Virus record (IMG/VR): IMGVR_UViG_3300028829_003339
Location: 1-43,231 of that record
Source of the DNA: a virus
Length of the DNA stretch: 43,231 nucleotides
Reading direction: 5' to 3' (one strand)
A model generated the notes under the pieces. The model ran no database searches and was not told the origin of the DNA. It was given only the letters and a program-made list of their open reading frames with translations. Numbering within the stretch: the first letter of the stretch is position 1; the number at the start of each line of letters is the position of its first letter. A program made the translations under genes and the position numbers. Below are positions 1 through 6,248 of this stretch, piece by piece.

Positions 1-107
1 AAAGGAACAGAACCACCGAATACGATTTGTAGAACGATAGCAAGGCCAATTAGCATTACGCCAATATCCATAGCACCCGAAACGGCACCTTTGATTTTAT
101 CTAACAT
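1..107 (-). CDS. Small membrane protein, C-terminus cut by window edge
   Basis: An open frame starts at ATG 105-107 and runs off the window after 35 residues (MLDKIKGAVSGAMDIGV...). AGGAG lies 7 bases before the start. Residues 14-31 are strongly hydrophobic (one membrane segment) and are flanked by glycines. A T4-type late promoter lies about 95 bases upstream, so it is probably a late gene. I do not recognise the family and the missing C-terminus prevents a functional call; a virion or holin-like membrane peptide is possible but only a guess. Confidence 0.6.
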   Translation of the reverse strand, partial: MLDKIKGAVSGAMDIGVMLIGLAIVLQIVFGGSVP

Positions 108-201
108 AGTTTTCTCCTATATTTTATTTTTACGTGACCGACCAATTCTTCGTCATTGCTTCTGCGATCACATCAGAGCAATTAATTCTTAACCACTTGT
201 A

Positions 202-209
202 TATTTATA
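202..209 (-). promoter_or_regulatory. T4-type late promoter (TATAAATA)
   Basis: The minus strand reads TATAAATA, an exact match to the T4 late promoter core, in the 148-base gap (108-255) upstream of the first gene. The remaining leader holds AGGAG before the ATG at 107 and nothing else I can name. Confidence 0.6.
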
Positions 210-225
210 GTGATTTTACCCCTTT

Positions 226-248
226 TTAACAGTTAAGTTTACTGTTAA
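226..248. other. 8-bp hairpin after a stop codon
   Basis: TTAACAGT and ACTGTTAA form a perfect 8-bp inverted repeat with a 7-base loop just downstream of the stop of the 256-417 gene. The minus strand has no T run after the stem, so it is at best a weak terminator or an mRNA 3'-end stabiliser. Confidence 0.35.
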
Positions 249-255
249 TAAAATT

Positions 256-417
256 CTATATCTGTGTCATGTTTGCTTCAGCTGCCACTTCTGCTAACAA
301 TTTGACTTCTTTTTCTCTTAACTGAGGAGACATCTTTTTAATTTTAATAGTCCACTCAACAAGAAGTTTATCATATAATTCTTGTTTTTCAGTTTTAGTT
401 TCATTTGGAACTACCAT
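256..417 (-). CDS. Hypothetical 53-aa charged protein
   Basis: I start this gene at ATG 415-417 (MVVPNETKTEKQEL...) and not at the upstream ATG at 447, because the upstream ATG lies inside the -10 element of a consensus promoter and because GGAGAG sits just before 417. The 53-residue product is rich in Lys and Glu, predicted helical, without signal or membrane segment. The family is not recognised. It has its own sigma70 promoter and a hairpin after its stop, so it appears to be a single-gene, host-polymerase-transcribed unit of the kind that often encodes small early host-takeover proteins; that role is inference. Confidence 0.6.
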   Translation of the reverse strand: MVVPNETKTEKQELYDKLLVEWTIKIKKMSPQLREKEVKLLAEVAAEANMTQI

Positions 418-438
418 TCTACTCTCCGTATATTTAAT

Positions 439-466
439 ATTATACATAAGTCAACAATATTGTCAA
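439..466 (-). promoter_or_regulatory. sigma70-type promoter (TTGACA-N16-TATAAT)
   Basis: On the minus strand TTGACA (461-466) and TATAAT (439-444) are separated by 16 bases. Predicted start near 432 gives a short leader with GGAGAG before the ATG at 417. Confidence 0.75.
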
Positions 467-471
467 CCTTT

Positions 472-573
472 CTACCCCGATATTTCTGAAAGAATCCATA
501 AAATAAACCAAACTACAAAATACCATTTAATAAATCTAAAAATTGCAGTCCATATTAAATCACTTGTATTCAT
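472..573 (-). CDS. 33-aa single-pass membrane peptide
   Basis: ATG 571-573 overlaps the TGA of the preceding gene (ATGA) and the frame closes at TAG 472-474, giving 33 residues (MNTSDLIWTAIFRF...). Six aromatic residues in a 20-residue hydrophobic stretch make it a likely membrane peptide. It is the last gene of a four-gene operon of tiny proteins (1185 down to 472) joined by ATGA overlaps or tight spacing. The overlap and the conserved tight packing support it as real; it is too short for family assignment. Confidence 0.55.
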   Translation of the reverse strand: MNTSDLIWTAIFRFIKWYFVVWFILWILSEISG

Positions 574-752
574 TTATTTGCTACTTCCACTTGATTATAA
601 AATGTATGTATTGCCTCGTTGGCAAATGTTATAGCCATTTTATGTGCTTCTAATTGATCTTCCAATACACTTACTCGCTTTGCTTCAACACTACTAATGA
701 ATGCAAATATAACTGCGAATGTTATTGCTACTGCTATGATTATATTTTTCAT
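570..752 (-). CDS. 60-aa protein with N-terminal membrane anchor
   Basis: The product starts MKNIIIAVAITFAVIFAF and then has a charged helical tail (EAKRVSVLEDQLEAHK...). Residues 3-20 form a membrane anchor or uncleaved signal; VEAK at 22-25 could also be read as a signal peptidase site (A-x-A-like is absent, so cleavage is doubtful). The start overlaps the stop of the upstream 45-aa gene by ATGA, and its stop overlaps the next start by ATGA. The arrangement of three small membrane proteins is the only clue to function; family not recognised. Confidence 0.65.
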   Translation of the reverse strand: MKNIIIAVAITFAVIFAFISSVEAKRVSVLEDQLEAHKMAITFANEAIHTFYNQVEVANK

Positions 753-886
753 AACATCATTCCTATTTCAATACCAATCCAAAGAATCATAACACCCATA
801 ATTGAGTAACCAGTTCTCATAATGCTTTTATATGAGTTTCTAATTGATTCCATATTTTCGTTTAAATCTTTTTCCCAAGTTTCCAT
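749..886 (-). CDS. 45-aa single-pass membrane protein
   Basis: ATG 884-886 follows AGGAG by 6 bases and the frame ends at TGA 749-751, overlapping the next ATG by four bases. The product begins METWEKDLNENMESIRN and ends in a hydrophobic stretch (SIMGVMILWIGIEIGMML), so it is a small amphipathic head plus a C-terminal membrane helix. It belongs to the operon driven by the promoter at 1215-1243. The family is unknown; short phage membrane proteins in early operons often inhibit host functions, but nothing here shows that. Confidence 0.65.
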   Translation of the reverse strand: METWEKDLNENMESIRNSYKSIMRTGYSIMGVMILWIGIEIGMML

Positions 887-894
887 ACTATCTC

Positions 895-1185
895 CTAGTT
901 AAATGAAATTCCAAAAAACTCATTAGCAATACCAATATCTTTTATTGAAGCTCTGTTACAAGAACAACTTTTGTTAATACCAAATAAATCATTGCCTGCT
1001 GGTATAATATCTTGTACTGCGTATTCTAAATGATCAACTGCCGCATCTACTCTATTCATAGCGTCTTGCAAGCCAAATGCTTTTACATAAACATTATCAA
1101 CATGTGAACAGTCTGCATCAATAGGACGTAATGTAACCATATATTTTGTCTTAAAACTGTTTAAAAATGCTTTAGAGTTTTTCAT
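895..1185 (-). CDS. Hypothetical 96-aa protein
   Basis: The first gene of the small-protein operon. The start at 1185 has AGGAAAG upstream and lies about 23 bases after the predicted transcription start. The product (MKNSKAFLNSFKTKYMVTLRPIDADCS...) has a predicted mixed alpha/beta composition with a CSC triplet near residues 75-77 and no membrane segment. Its N-terminal part (YMVTLRPIDA...VYVKAFGLQDAM) looks like a beta-strand pair followed by a helix, as in small ferredoxin-like phage proteins, but I do not recognise a family. Confidence 0.65.
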   Translation of the reverse strand: MKNSKAFLNSFKTKYMVTLRPIDADCSHVDNVYVKAFGLQDAMNRVDAAVDHLEYAVQDIIPAGNDLFGINKSCSCNRASIKDIGIANEFFGISFN

Positions 1186-1214
1186 ATCTTTCCTTTATTG
1201 TTTAATATGTATAT

Positions 1215-1243
1215 ATTATAGCAAGAGTTCTTGGTATTGTCAA
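1215..1243 (-). promoter_or_regulatory. Perfect-consensus sigma70 promoter with near-palindromic spacer
   Basis: TTGACA (1238-1243), 17 bases, TATAAT (1215-1220) on the minus strand. The spacer next to the -10 reads GCAAGAGTTCTTGG on the plus strand, 13/14 of the palindrome seen in the promoter at 41152-41180. Drives the 1185-472 operon. Confidence 0.85.
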
Positions 1244-1271
1244 CCTTTTTGCGGTTTTTTTGTCATGCGAA

Positions 1272-1292
1272 AACCCTTACTGCATAAGGGTT
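1272..1292 (-). terminator. Stem-loop terminator after the PiT-like gene
   Basis: AACCCTTA and TAAGGGTT make an 8-bp stem with a 5-base loop, placed 20 bases past the stop of the 1312-2271 gene. On the minus strand it is followed by TTTTCG, a short T tract, so it probably stops the permease transcript before the next operon. A longer T run follows it on the plus strand. Confidence 0.6.
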
Positions 1293-1311
1293 CTCAATTT
1301 TTTTTGATTTT

Positions 1312-2271
1312 TTATAGTCCGTTTGGTACAATTATATAGTGAATTGTAAGAACTACGCCCACACTTGCACCTAAACCAATCATCATTTTTAGGAAATCTT
1401 TAGTAACAAGTGGAAATACTGTTTTGAACTTTTCTTTTCCTGTCATTGTAGCCATAGCAAGTTCACGTCCACATAGTAGTCCTACAAATACCCATGTTGT
1501 TGACATTGGAATATCATTTAGTTCTTTGAAGAAGAACAAAATTAACCAATATACTGCATCAATAATTGTGGCACTTCTTACGTATCTAGTGTTGTGTTTC
1601 TCAATAACAATTTTTTGAATTTTACCTCCGCCTTCACGGAACATATATCCAAGCCCTGCTACAAATACAACACTAATCAATACCATTAGATCCCATGGAA
1701 TCTCCCTTGGTAAGAATACGGCAATGTTTGCCATATCATGTGATAACCAAGTAAACCATAAGAAGCCTGTTGTTACCCATTGGCCAATACGCCACCACTT
1801 CTTATGTGATTCTTTAACTGGTGATGCTTCGTCTAGTAGTTTAGTAACACCTATCCAGATTACATATGCTGCCACGGCCGCAACTGCATAACCCATCATG
1901 CTTTTCATAAGCATTTTTTCTAATACAAATGTGCTTGCAAATGCACTTAGTACTAAGAAACTTGTACTAACTGGTACACCTATTCTTGTAAGTATTAGTA
2001 GTAGTCCTGGTGCCATAGCATGGTACCATTGTATTTCTTGGAATGGAATTCTGTTAAGTCGTCCGTAACTAATGTCACCGCCGTTTACTGTCCAACCATA
2101 CCACAAAGTATAAAGGAGAACTGCCGAAGCCGCTCCCCACATAATTTTCCAATTAACTTTTTCGTTGTTTGATGCGATCCATGTTCCAAGTGTTTGAACT
2201 GAATCATTTGCTATTACTGAATAGCAGGCAAATAGAAATCCTATTGCCATCCATAAAGTGAGTGCGTCCAT
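1312..2271 (-). CDS. PiT-family inorganic phosphate permease homologue
   Basis: A 319-aa polytopic membrane protein with about eight hydrophobic segments and the duplicated signature of PiT/PHO4 phosphate:cation symporters (established family). Repeat 1 has ANDSVQTLGT (21-30) and GVPVSTS (98-104); repeat 2 has SHDMANIAVF (177-186) and IPMSTTWVFVG (254-264), matching the GANDVAN and G-P-V-S-T-T-H boxes of the family. It is shorter than typical bacterial PiT proteins (about 400-500 aa), with a compact central loop. AAGGAG precedes the ATG. It has its own late promoter and a terminator, so it is a single-gene late unit. Probable role: inorganic phosphate uptake by the infected cell; the ion specificity is inferred, since sulfate permeases share the fold. 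Confidence 0.8.
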   Translation of the reverse strand: MDALTLWMAIGFLFACYSVIANDSVQTLGTWIASNNEKVNWKIMWGAASAVLLYTLWYGWTVNGGDISYGRLNRIPFQEIQWYHAMAPGLLLILTRIGVPVSTSFLVLSAFASTFVLEKMLMKSMMGYAVAAVAAYVIWIGVTKLLDEASPVKESHKKWWRIGQWVTTGFLWFTWLSHDMANIAVFLPREIPWDLMVLISVVFVAGLGYMFREGGGKIQKIVIEKHNTRYVRSATIIDAVYWLILFFFKELNDIPMSTTWVFVGLLCGRELAMATMTGKEKFKTVFPLVTKDFLKMMIGLGASVGVVLTIHYIIVPNGL

Positions 2272-2340
2272 AATATTTCTCCTTATTGCTTGACAGCTTT
2301 ACCCTGTCGCTCACAATGTTAGTTTAATTACTAACAAAAT

Positions 2341-2348
2341 TATTTATC
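2341..2348 (-). promoter_or_regulatory. Late promoter (GATAAATA)
   Basis: GATAAATA on the minus strand overlaps the stop codon of the preceding gene and lies about 70 bases before the permease start. The leader contains a 6-bp inverted repeat (2318-2335) and a GACAG/CTGTC pair. Confidence 0.6.
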
Positions 2349-2601
2349 AACCCCAATCTTTAAAGTCACCAGCTTCTTCATTGTCTTTATAGCCGGCCTC
2401 ATATGCTCTAATTTGTTCATCAGTCATATCTTCTCGCTCTACTCTAGTACTATTATGTGTATCGGCTGTGTAATAATGTGGTCTGCAACCTCGTCTATAG
2501 TAACTATCAGCACCACCTCTGTCATATGGACCACCGTGTCTGTCGTCCCATTTACTGAGTTTATCTACTGTTTTTTGTACATCAATTCCTAAGTCAATCA
2601 T
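2347..2601 (-). CDS. Conserved marine-phage protein rich in Tyr, Arg and Gly
   Basis: The 84-aa product has the pattern GGPYDRGGADSYYRR (28-42) followed by PHYYTADTHNSTRVEREDMT and an acidic C-terminus. I recognise this composition from hypothetical proteins that are widespread in T4-like cyanophages and other marine phages; no activity is known to me. No membrane segment or signal. AAGGAAAT lies just before the ATG. It follows the lysin gene by nine bases and is probably cotranscribed from the promoter at 3184-3212. Confidence 0.75.
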   Translation of the reverse strand: MIDLGIDVQKTVDKLSKWDDRHGGPYDRGGADSYYRRGCRPHYYTADTHNSTRVEREDMTDEQIRAYEAGYKDNEEAGDFKDWG

Positions 2602-2610
2602 GTTATTTCC

Positions 2611-3177
2611 TTATGTTATTTTTTTATAAAATTCTTTTTGATATAAACTTAACATTATAGATTGTAGTAATCTTACATATTCTGGCCCTTGTTCACTCCA
2701 ACTTGCCAAATACAATGCTAAATTTATAGGCGTAACACTTTTAATTACTTCTCTTTGAAACTGCAATTCTTCTCTAAATTGCGAATAAACAGGAAGTGTA
2801 TCTAGTATGTGTAAGTAATGTTCTACACTTGCACACCAACTAGTATAAGTTCTTACACCCCAAGGAGCATCTGGCGCCCCTTTTGCTTTTAGTTGTGGAT
2901 CTTCTGGATTCCACGTTCTTATTCCAAACAAGTTATTACCCTGTACTGCAAATCTACTGTTACCCCATGCACTTTCATGTGCCGCTTGAGCAATAATAAG
3001 TTCTAGTGGAACTTGCTTAGTTAACGGATACTTTGTTTTATCTGCATATAAAGATTGTACACAACTTTTTACTTTAAATGCAAACTGTTCATTTGTTACT
3101 ACTGTTTCTTCTGCCTTTGCATTTGTATAGAAAAATATACCCCATATAATGCTTGTAATAATAATTAAGTATTTCAT
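2611..3177 (-). CDS. Secreted glucosaminidase-type lysin (Bax/FlgJ-like)
   Basis: I use ATG 3175-3177 (188 aa, MKYLIIITSIIWGIFF...), since the longer reading needs a TTG inside the promoter. Residues 1-22 look like a signal peptide ending in NAKA. The rest is a glucosaminidase domain (family known from FlgJ, Bax and phage lysins): AQAAHESAWGNSRFA around 63-77, with Glu68 as the probable catalytic acid, and GNNLFGI at 80-86. It would cut glycan strands of peptidoglycan in the periplasm during lysis or, if virion-bound, entry. The ATG lies exactly at the predicted transcription start (leaderless). A Sec signal instead of a holin-dependent cytoplasmic enzyme suggests host-secretion-dependent export. 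Confidence 0.8.
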   Translation of the reverse strand: MKYLIIITSIIWGIFFYTNAKAEETVVTNEQFAFKVKSCVQSLYADKTKYPLTKQVPLELIIAQAAHESAWGNSRFAVQGNNLFGIRTWNPEDPQLKAKGAPDAPWGVRTYTSWCASVEHYLHILDTLPVYSQFREELQFQREVIKSVTPINLALYLASWSEQGPEYVRLLQSIMLSLYQKEFYKKIT

Positions 3178-3183
3178 ATGTAT

Positions 3184-3212
3184 ATAATATAGCAAATACT
3201 GACGTATGTCAA
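3184..3212 (-). promoter_or_regulatory. sigma70-type promoter abutting the lysin ATG
   Basis: TTGACA (3207-3212), 17 bases, TATTAT (3184-3189); an alternative -10 TATATT preceded by TGC is at 3186-3191. The first base of the ATG is 7 bases below the -10, so the mRNA should have no leader. Confidence 0.65.
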
Positions 3213-3215
3213 TAG

Positions 3216-3389
3216 TTAATTATCCGCGGTTTTGCTAGGTTTTTCAGTTATTTCTTCTATTATTTTCTTCTTAATTGGTACTGTAGCAATATCACCAGCA
3301 GTAACATTTACAATACCACCTACTGTAAACAATGTTGGCCCACATGCAGTAAGTAATAAAGTAGATAATACTAAAAGAACACGAATCAT
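3216..3389 (-). CDS. 57-aa lipoprotein
   Basis: ATG 3387-3389 shares a base with the DNA polymerase stop (TAATG), so translation is likely coupled. The product is MIRVLLVLSTLLLTAC followed by 41 residues: a signal peptide with lipobox LTAC, acylated Cys at 16, then a short hydrophobic segment and a Lys/Glu/Pro-rich tail ending SKTADN. It would be anchored in the inner or outer membrane (Gly at +2, no Asp retention signal, so outer membrane is favoured). It lies just before the lysin gene, which suggests a lysis role such as an o-spanin, but no i-spanin is adjacent and a spanin pair exists at 37802-38654. Confidence 0.7.
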   Translation of the reverse strand: MIRVLLVLSTLLLTACGPTLFTVGGIVNVTAGDIATVPIKKKIIEEITEKPSKTADN

Positions 3390-6082
3390 TAAAACTCAAA
3401 TAAGTTGTTAAACGTGTTCTTTGCTGCCGCTTTATCTAAATCCCAATTTAACACGCCTAATAGGTTTTCCAATTTTTTTGTAACCACTACTGTTTCCATA
3501 TGATCATCATCAAAAGGAAGATCCAAAAACCATTGTGGAAGACGTGTTTCATCTGTAGGATATCCTACACTTGTCATTCCAAGTGGATTATCTTTGAGTC
3601 TGCAAACAACAGTTTTCATACCATCTACAATTTCATTGGCATAATTATCACTGTTAATCTCACGCAACTTATTCCAATTAAGTGCCGCAGTAACATGACC
3701 TGGCATTGCTGGCTTTTTAAGTTCGCCTGTTGTTTTATTATTGTTGTGTGCTACTTTGCGTTCTCTTTCAAACTTTGCCATCTTACCTCGATAGTTTGTT
3801 AAGTTATTAACACGTTTAGGCGAGCCTTTTTCCCAACTTGGCTTGGCTCTGTATTCTTTACGGAATTCAACAATCTTATCAAGTATCTCTTGTTCTTCTG
3901 CACCTGTAAGTACTTCAAGCAATACATCTTTTAAAAAGTCTTGCATCCAAGGTGGCGTATCACTACGCTTCAAGTCTAAGCCCATTGCTTTAATATAACC
4001 TGCACTACCGTCTACATCTTCTCGTTTTCCTTCGTTGTCAATTACTAACATTGCATAACGCTTCTTTGTAATAAACAAACCTGCACTACCTACCATTTCT
4101 CTACCTGCGGCAATAATTGCACCCAAGTCTAATGTAGTATGAAATGTTCTACTCATAAATCCAGGAAATGTTTTATTTACTTCTTCGCATATTGCATCAT
4201 AATAACTAATAATAGTATCAACATCCCATTTAATTTCACCATTTTTAATTTGATCTTTTAACATAGGATATGAACTAAAGTATGTGGAATCTGTATCACC
4301 ATATACAATTGCTTTACCTTGATGATCATATTCACCTGCAATAATCTTATTAAGTTCTGCGGCCATATGCTTTGCAATACTACGCCCTGTTAATGTAGTC
4401 GATTGCCCTAGCCTACTATCAAAGAATCTACTGCCAGGATTAAGTAACGCACCATACAAACTGTTCAAGTTAATCTTTTTAACCAACTGTCGTTTGTCCC
4501 AAAACGCAAACTTATCTCCGCCTTCTGCTCTAGCATCACGAGCCTTTGCTTGTAGTTCTTTACGCTCTGCATACCAACGCTCTAGCAATCCAGGAATAAT
4601 GCCTTTTTTCTCATATGTAAAGATTGTACCATTAGCACTAATAATCCAAGGTTGTCCACTGTTAAACACAATTTCATATATCTCTGCACCAGTGGCTTCA
4701 AAACTAGTTCCGTCTTCAAAGTCTAAATGTAGCAACTCGTCAATGTTCTTATCCATTACAAGTTCATACTCATGACAAGCAAACTTTCCTTCCCACGCTT
4801 CAGCAACTGTGCGAGCATTTTGAATCATTTCTTTTGTGTACGTGTGTCGCACTTGACCAATAATAGTTTCAGTACTCATATTACAACTACGAATAATACT
4901 AGGATACAGTGAGTTCAAGTCAATACTTCCAACCCATTTGTGCATACCTTTTTTAGGTGTTGCAACGTAGGCGCCCGCGGCTTGTGTTGAATCTCTATCG
5001 TAACGCTTGTCAGGAACAATTAAGCCTTTAGTATGTGCTTCGTTAATAATTGCTTGGTCTGTTTGTGCAACCGCACCCATTGTTGTTTGTAGCAACACTG
5101 TGTTAGAATGTGCTAACACATTTGCTAAGTCAATAAATTGTAGCTTCTTATTTAAGTTTACAAGTAAGTCAACGTCTTGTCTTGAATAAGCAATAAACTT
5201 TTCAAAGTCATTGTTGTATAATTGATCTAATGTACCTTCATAATCTACTTTACGATCGCCTAGCTCATATTCACCAATTGCATCTAAACTATAACTGTGC
5301 ATTTCGTGATATGTATACTTTCTATACAATTGCATATAGTCCATGTGTACACGACCATGTAAATCATATGTTTGTTGTTCTGCTCCAAAACGTTCAAACT
5401 TTCGTTCTTTGGGAAGCATATCCCATAAACAGAACTTGCGTGTGTGACTTTTGCTCATTACCCTAGATACTCTGTTTACAAGATACGGAATATCAAAGCC
5501 TTCACTGTTCCAACCTGTTAAAATATCTGCATCGTCAATTAAGTCTAAAAATGCTTCAAGCATTTCTTTTTCTGTTTCAAACAGAATAGTATTTTCAAAC
5601 TTGTTAATAACAGTTTCTGCTTCTTTAAATGTCATAGTCTTAGGACCAATTGCTAGACAAATTGTTGCATTCATCCAACTGTTGTGTAAACTAATTGCCG
5701 TTACGGCATTAAAAGGATCTTCAGGTGGAGCAAAACCTACTTCTTTGTTAAAGTCTGTCTCAATATCAAAGAAACAAACATTTAGCTCTGGAACTGATTG
5801 TGGATCATAATTCTCTGCAAATGTTTTAAAAATAACATTTACATCACTTTCATACAAGCCTTTGTGTCCATGAATCTTTTTCTCAGTGTTAAACTTTTTA
5901 CTTGTGTTACACACAATGCGTTCTAGCTTCTCACCAAATATACTTGTAAATTTACCTTTAGGATCTTTGTAATAAAATGTGTACTTGGCAGGAATTTCTT
6001 TGAATTCTCTTTTGCCATTTATACGTTCTACAACATGTACAACGTCTTTGTTTTTATCATGATATGCGTCTACATAACTCAT
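3389..6082 (-). CDS. Family B DNA polymerase (T4 gp43-like replicative polymerase)
   Basis: An 897-aa polymerase, the same size class as T4 gp43 (898 aa). The 3'-5' exonuclease is complete: Exo I FFDIETD (104-110), Exo II NSEGFD (192-197), Exo III YSRQD (299-303). The polymerase motifs are A DLNSLYPSI (388-396), B KKINLNSLYG (535-544) and C YGDTDS (594-599). It copies the phage genome with proofreading, working with clamp and loader proteins that lie outside the window. The ATG overlaps the stop of a 44-aa zinc-ribbon gene (ATGA), and the stop overlaps the lipoprotein start. All three are transcribed from the consensus promoter at 6220-6248, as expected for an early or middle replication gene. 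No insertion or split is seen. Confidence 0.97.
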   Translation of the reverse strand: MSYVDAYHDKNKDVVHVVERINGKREFKEIPAKYTFYYKDPKGKFTSIFGEKLERIVCNTSKKFNTEKKIHGHKGLYESDVNVIFKTFAENYDPQSVPELNVCFFDIETDFNKEVGFAPPEDPFNAVTAISLHNSWMNATICLAIGPKTMTFKEAETVINKFENTILFETEKEMLEAFLDLIDDADILTGWNSEGFDIPYLVNRVSRVMSKSHTRKFCLWDMLPKERKFERFGAEQQTYDLHGRVHMDYMQLYRKYTYHEMHSYSLDAIGEYELGDRKVDYEGTLDQLYNNDFEKFIAYSRQDVDLLVNLNKKLQFIDLANVLAHSNTVLLQTTMGAVAQTDQAIINEAHTKGLIVPDKRYDRDSTQAAGAYVATPKKGMHKWVGSIDLNSLYPSIIRSCNMSTETIIGQVRHTYTKEMIQNARTVAEAWEGKFACHEYELVMDKNIDELLHLDFEDGTSFEATGAEIYEIVFNSGQPWIISANGTIFTYEKKGIIPGLLERWYAERKELQAKARDARAEGGDKFAFWDKRQLVKKINLNSLYGALLNPGSRFFDSRLGQSTTLTGRSIAKHMAAELNKIIAGEYDHQGKAIVYGDTDSTYFSSYPMLKDQIKNGEIKWDVDTIISYYDAICEEVNKTFPGFMSRTFHTTLDLGAIIAAGREMVGSAGLFITKKRYAMLVIDNEGKREDVDGSAGYIKAMGLDLKRSDTPPWMQDFLKDVLLEVLTGAEEQEILDKIVEFRKEYRAKPSWEKGSPKRVNNLTNYRGKMAKFERERKVAHNNNKTTGELKKPAMPGHVTAALNWNKLREINSDNYANEIVDGMKTVVCRLKDNPLGMTSVGYPTDETRLPQWFLDLPFDDDHMETVVVTKKLENLLGVLNWDLDKAAAKNTFNNLFEF

Positions 6083-6213
6083 TTTTTATTCACCTTTTTA
6101 AATCCCCAATCAATAAGATACTTATGTCCACATTTAACACACGGCCTAGGCTTAGGAGCAATAAACCTATCACCACATTGTAGGCATTCCATATCATGTA
6201 TTATTTGTTTCAT
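6079..6213 (-). CDS. 44-aa zinc-ribbon protein upstream of DNA polymerase
   Basis: The frame from ATG 6211-6213 to TGA 6079-6081 encodes MKQIIHDMECLQCGDRFI and so on, with two Cys pairs (C10/C13 and C25/C28) in a zinc-ribbon arrangement and a basic tail (FKKVNKK). No ribosome site is visible, and the ATG lies exactly 7 bases after the -10 of a perfect promoter, so the mRNA is probably leaderless. The stop overlaps the polymerase ATG by four bases, which would couple their translation. A nucleic-acid or polymerase-associated role is plausible from structure and position; the specific family is not known to me. Confidence 0.7.
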   Translation of the reverse strand: MKQIIHDMECLQCGDRFIAPKPRPCVKCGHKYLIDWGFKKVNKK

Positions 6214-6219
6214 AGTACT

Positions 6220-6248
6220 ATTATACGCTCTATATTTTTATTTGTCAA
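6220..6248 (-). promoter_or_regulatory. Perfect-consensus sigma70 promoter of the polymerase operon
   Basis: TTGACA (6243-6248), 17 bases, TATAAT (6220-6225). It lies at the very end of the methyltransferase gene, whose last codons and stop (6238-6240) overlap the spacer and -35. Confidence 0.85.

Noticed and set aside
418-447. Longer start of the 256-417 gene
   Set aside because: The upstream ATG overlaps the promoter -10 element, and a good ribosome site precedes the ATG at 417.
2318-2335. GTTAGT/ACTAAC hairpin as a terminator
   Set aside because: No T tract on either strand, and it lies in the leader of the permease between promoter and gene.
3178-3195. Longer start of the lysin at a TTG
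   Set aside because: It lies inside the promoter -10 region and would disrupt the clear signal peptide.
3500-5810. Plus-strand open frames over the DNA polymerase gene
   Set aside because: They are mirrors of the strong minus-strand coding sequence, lack ribosome sites and have Cys/Ile-rich compositions typical of antisense frames.
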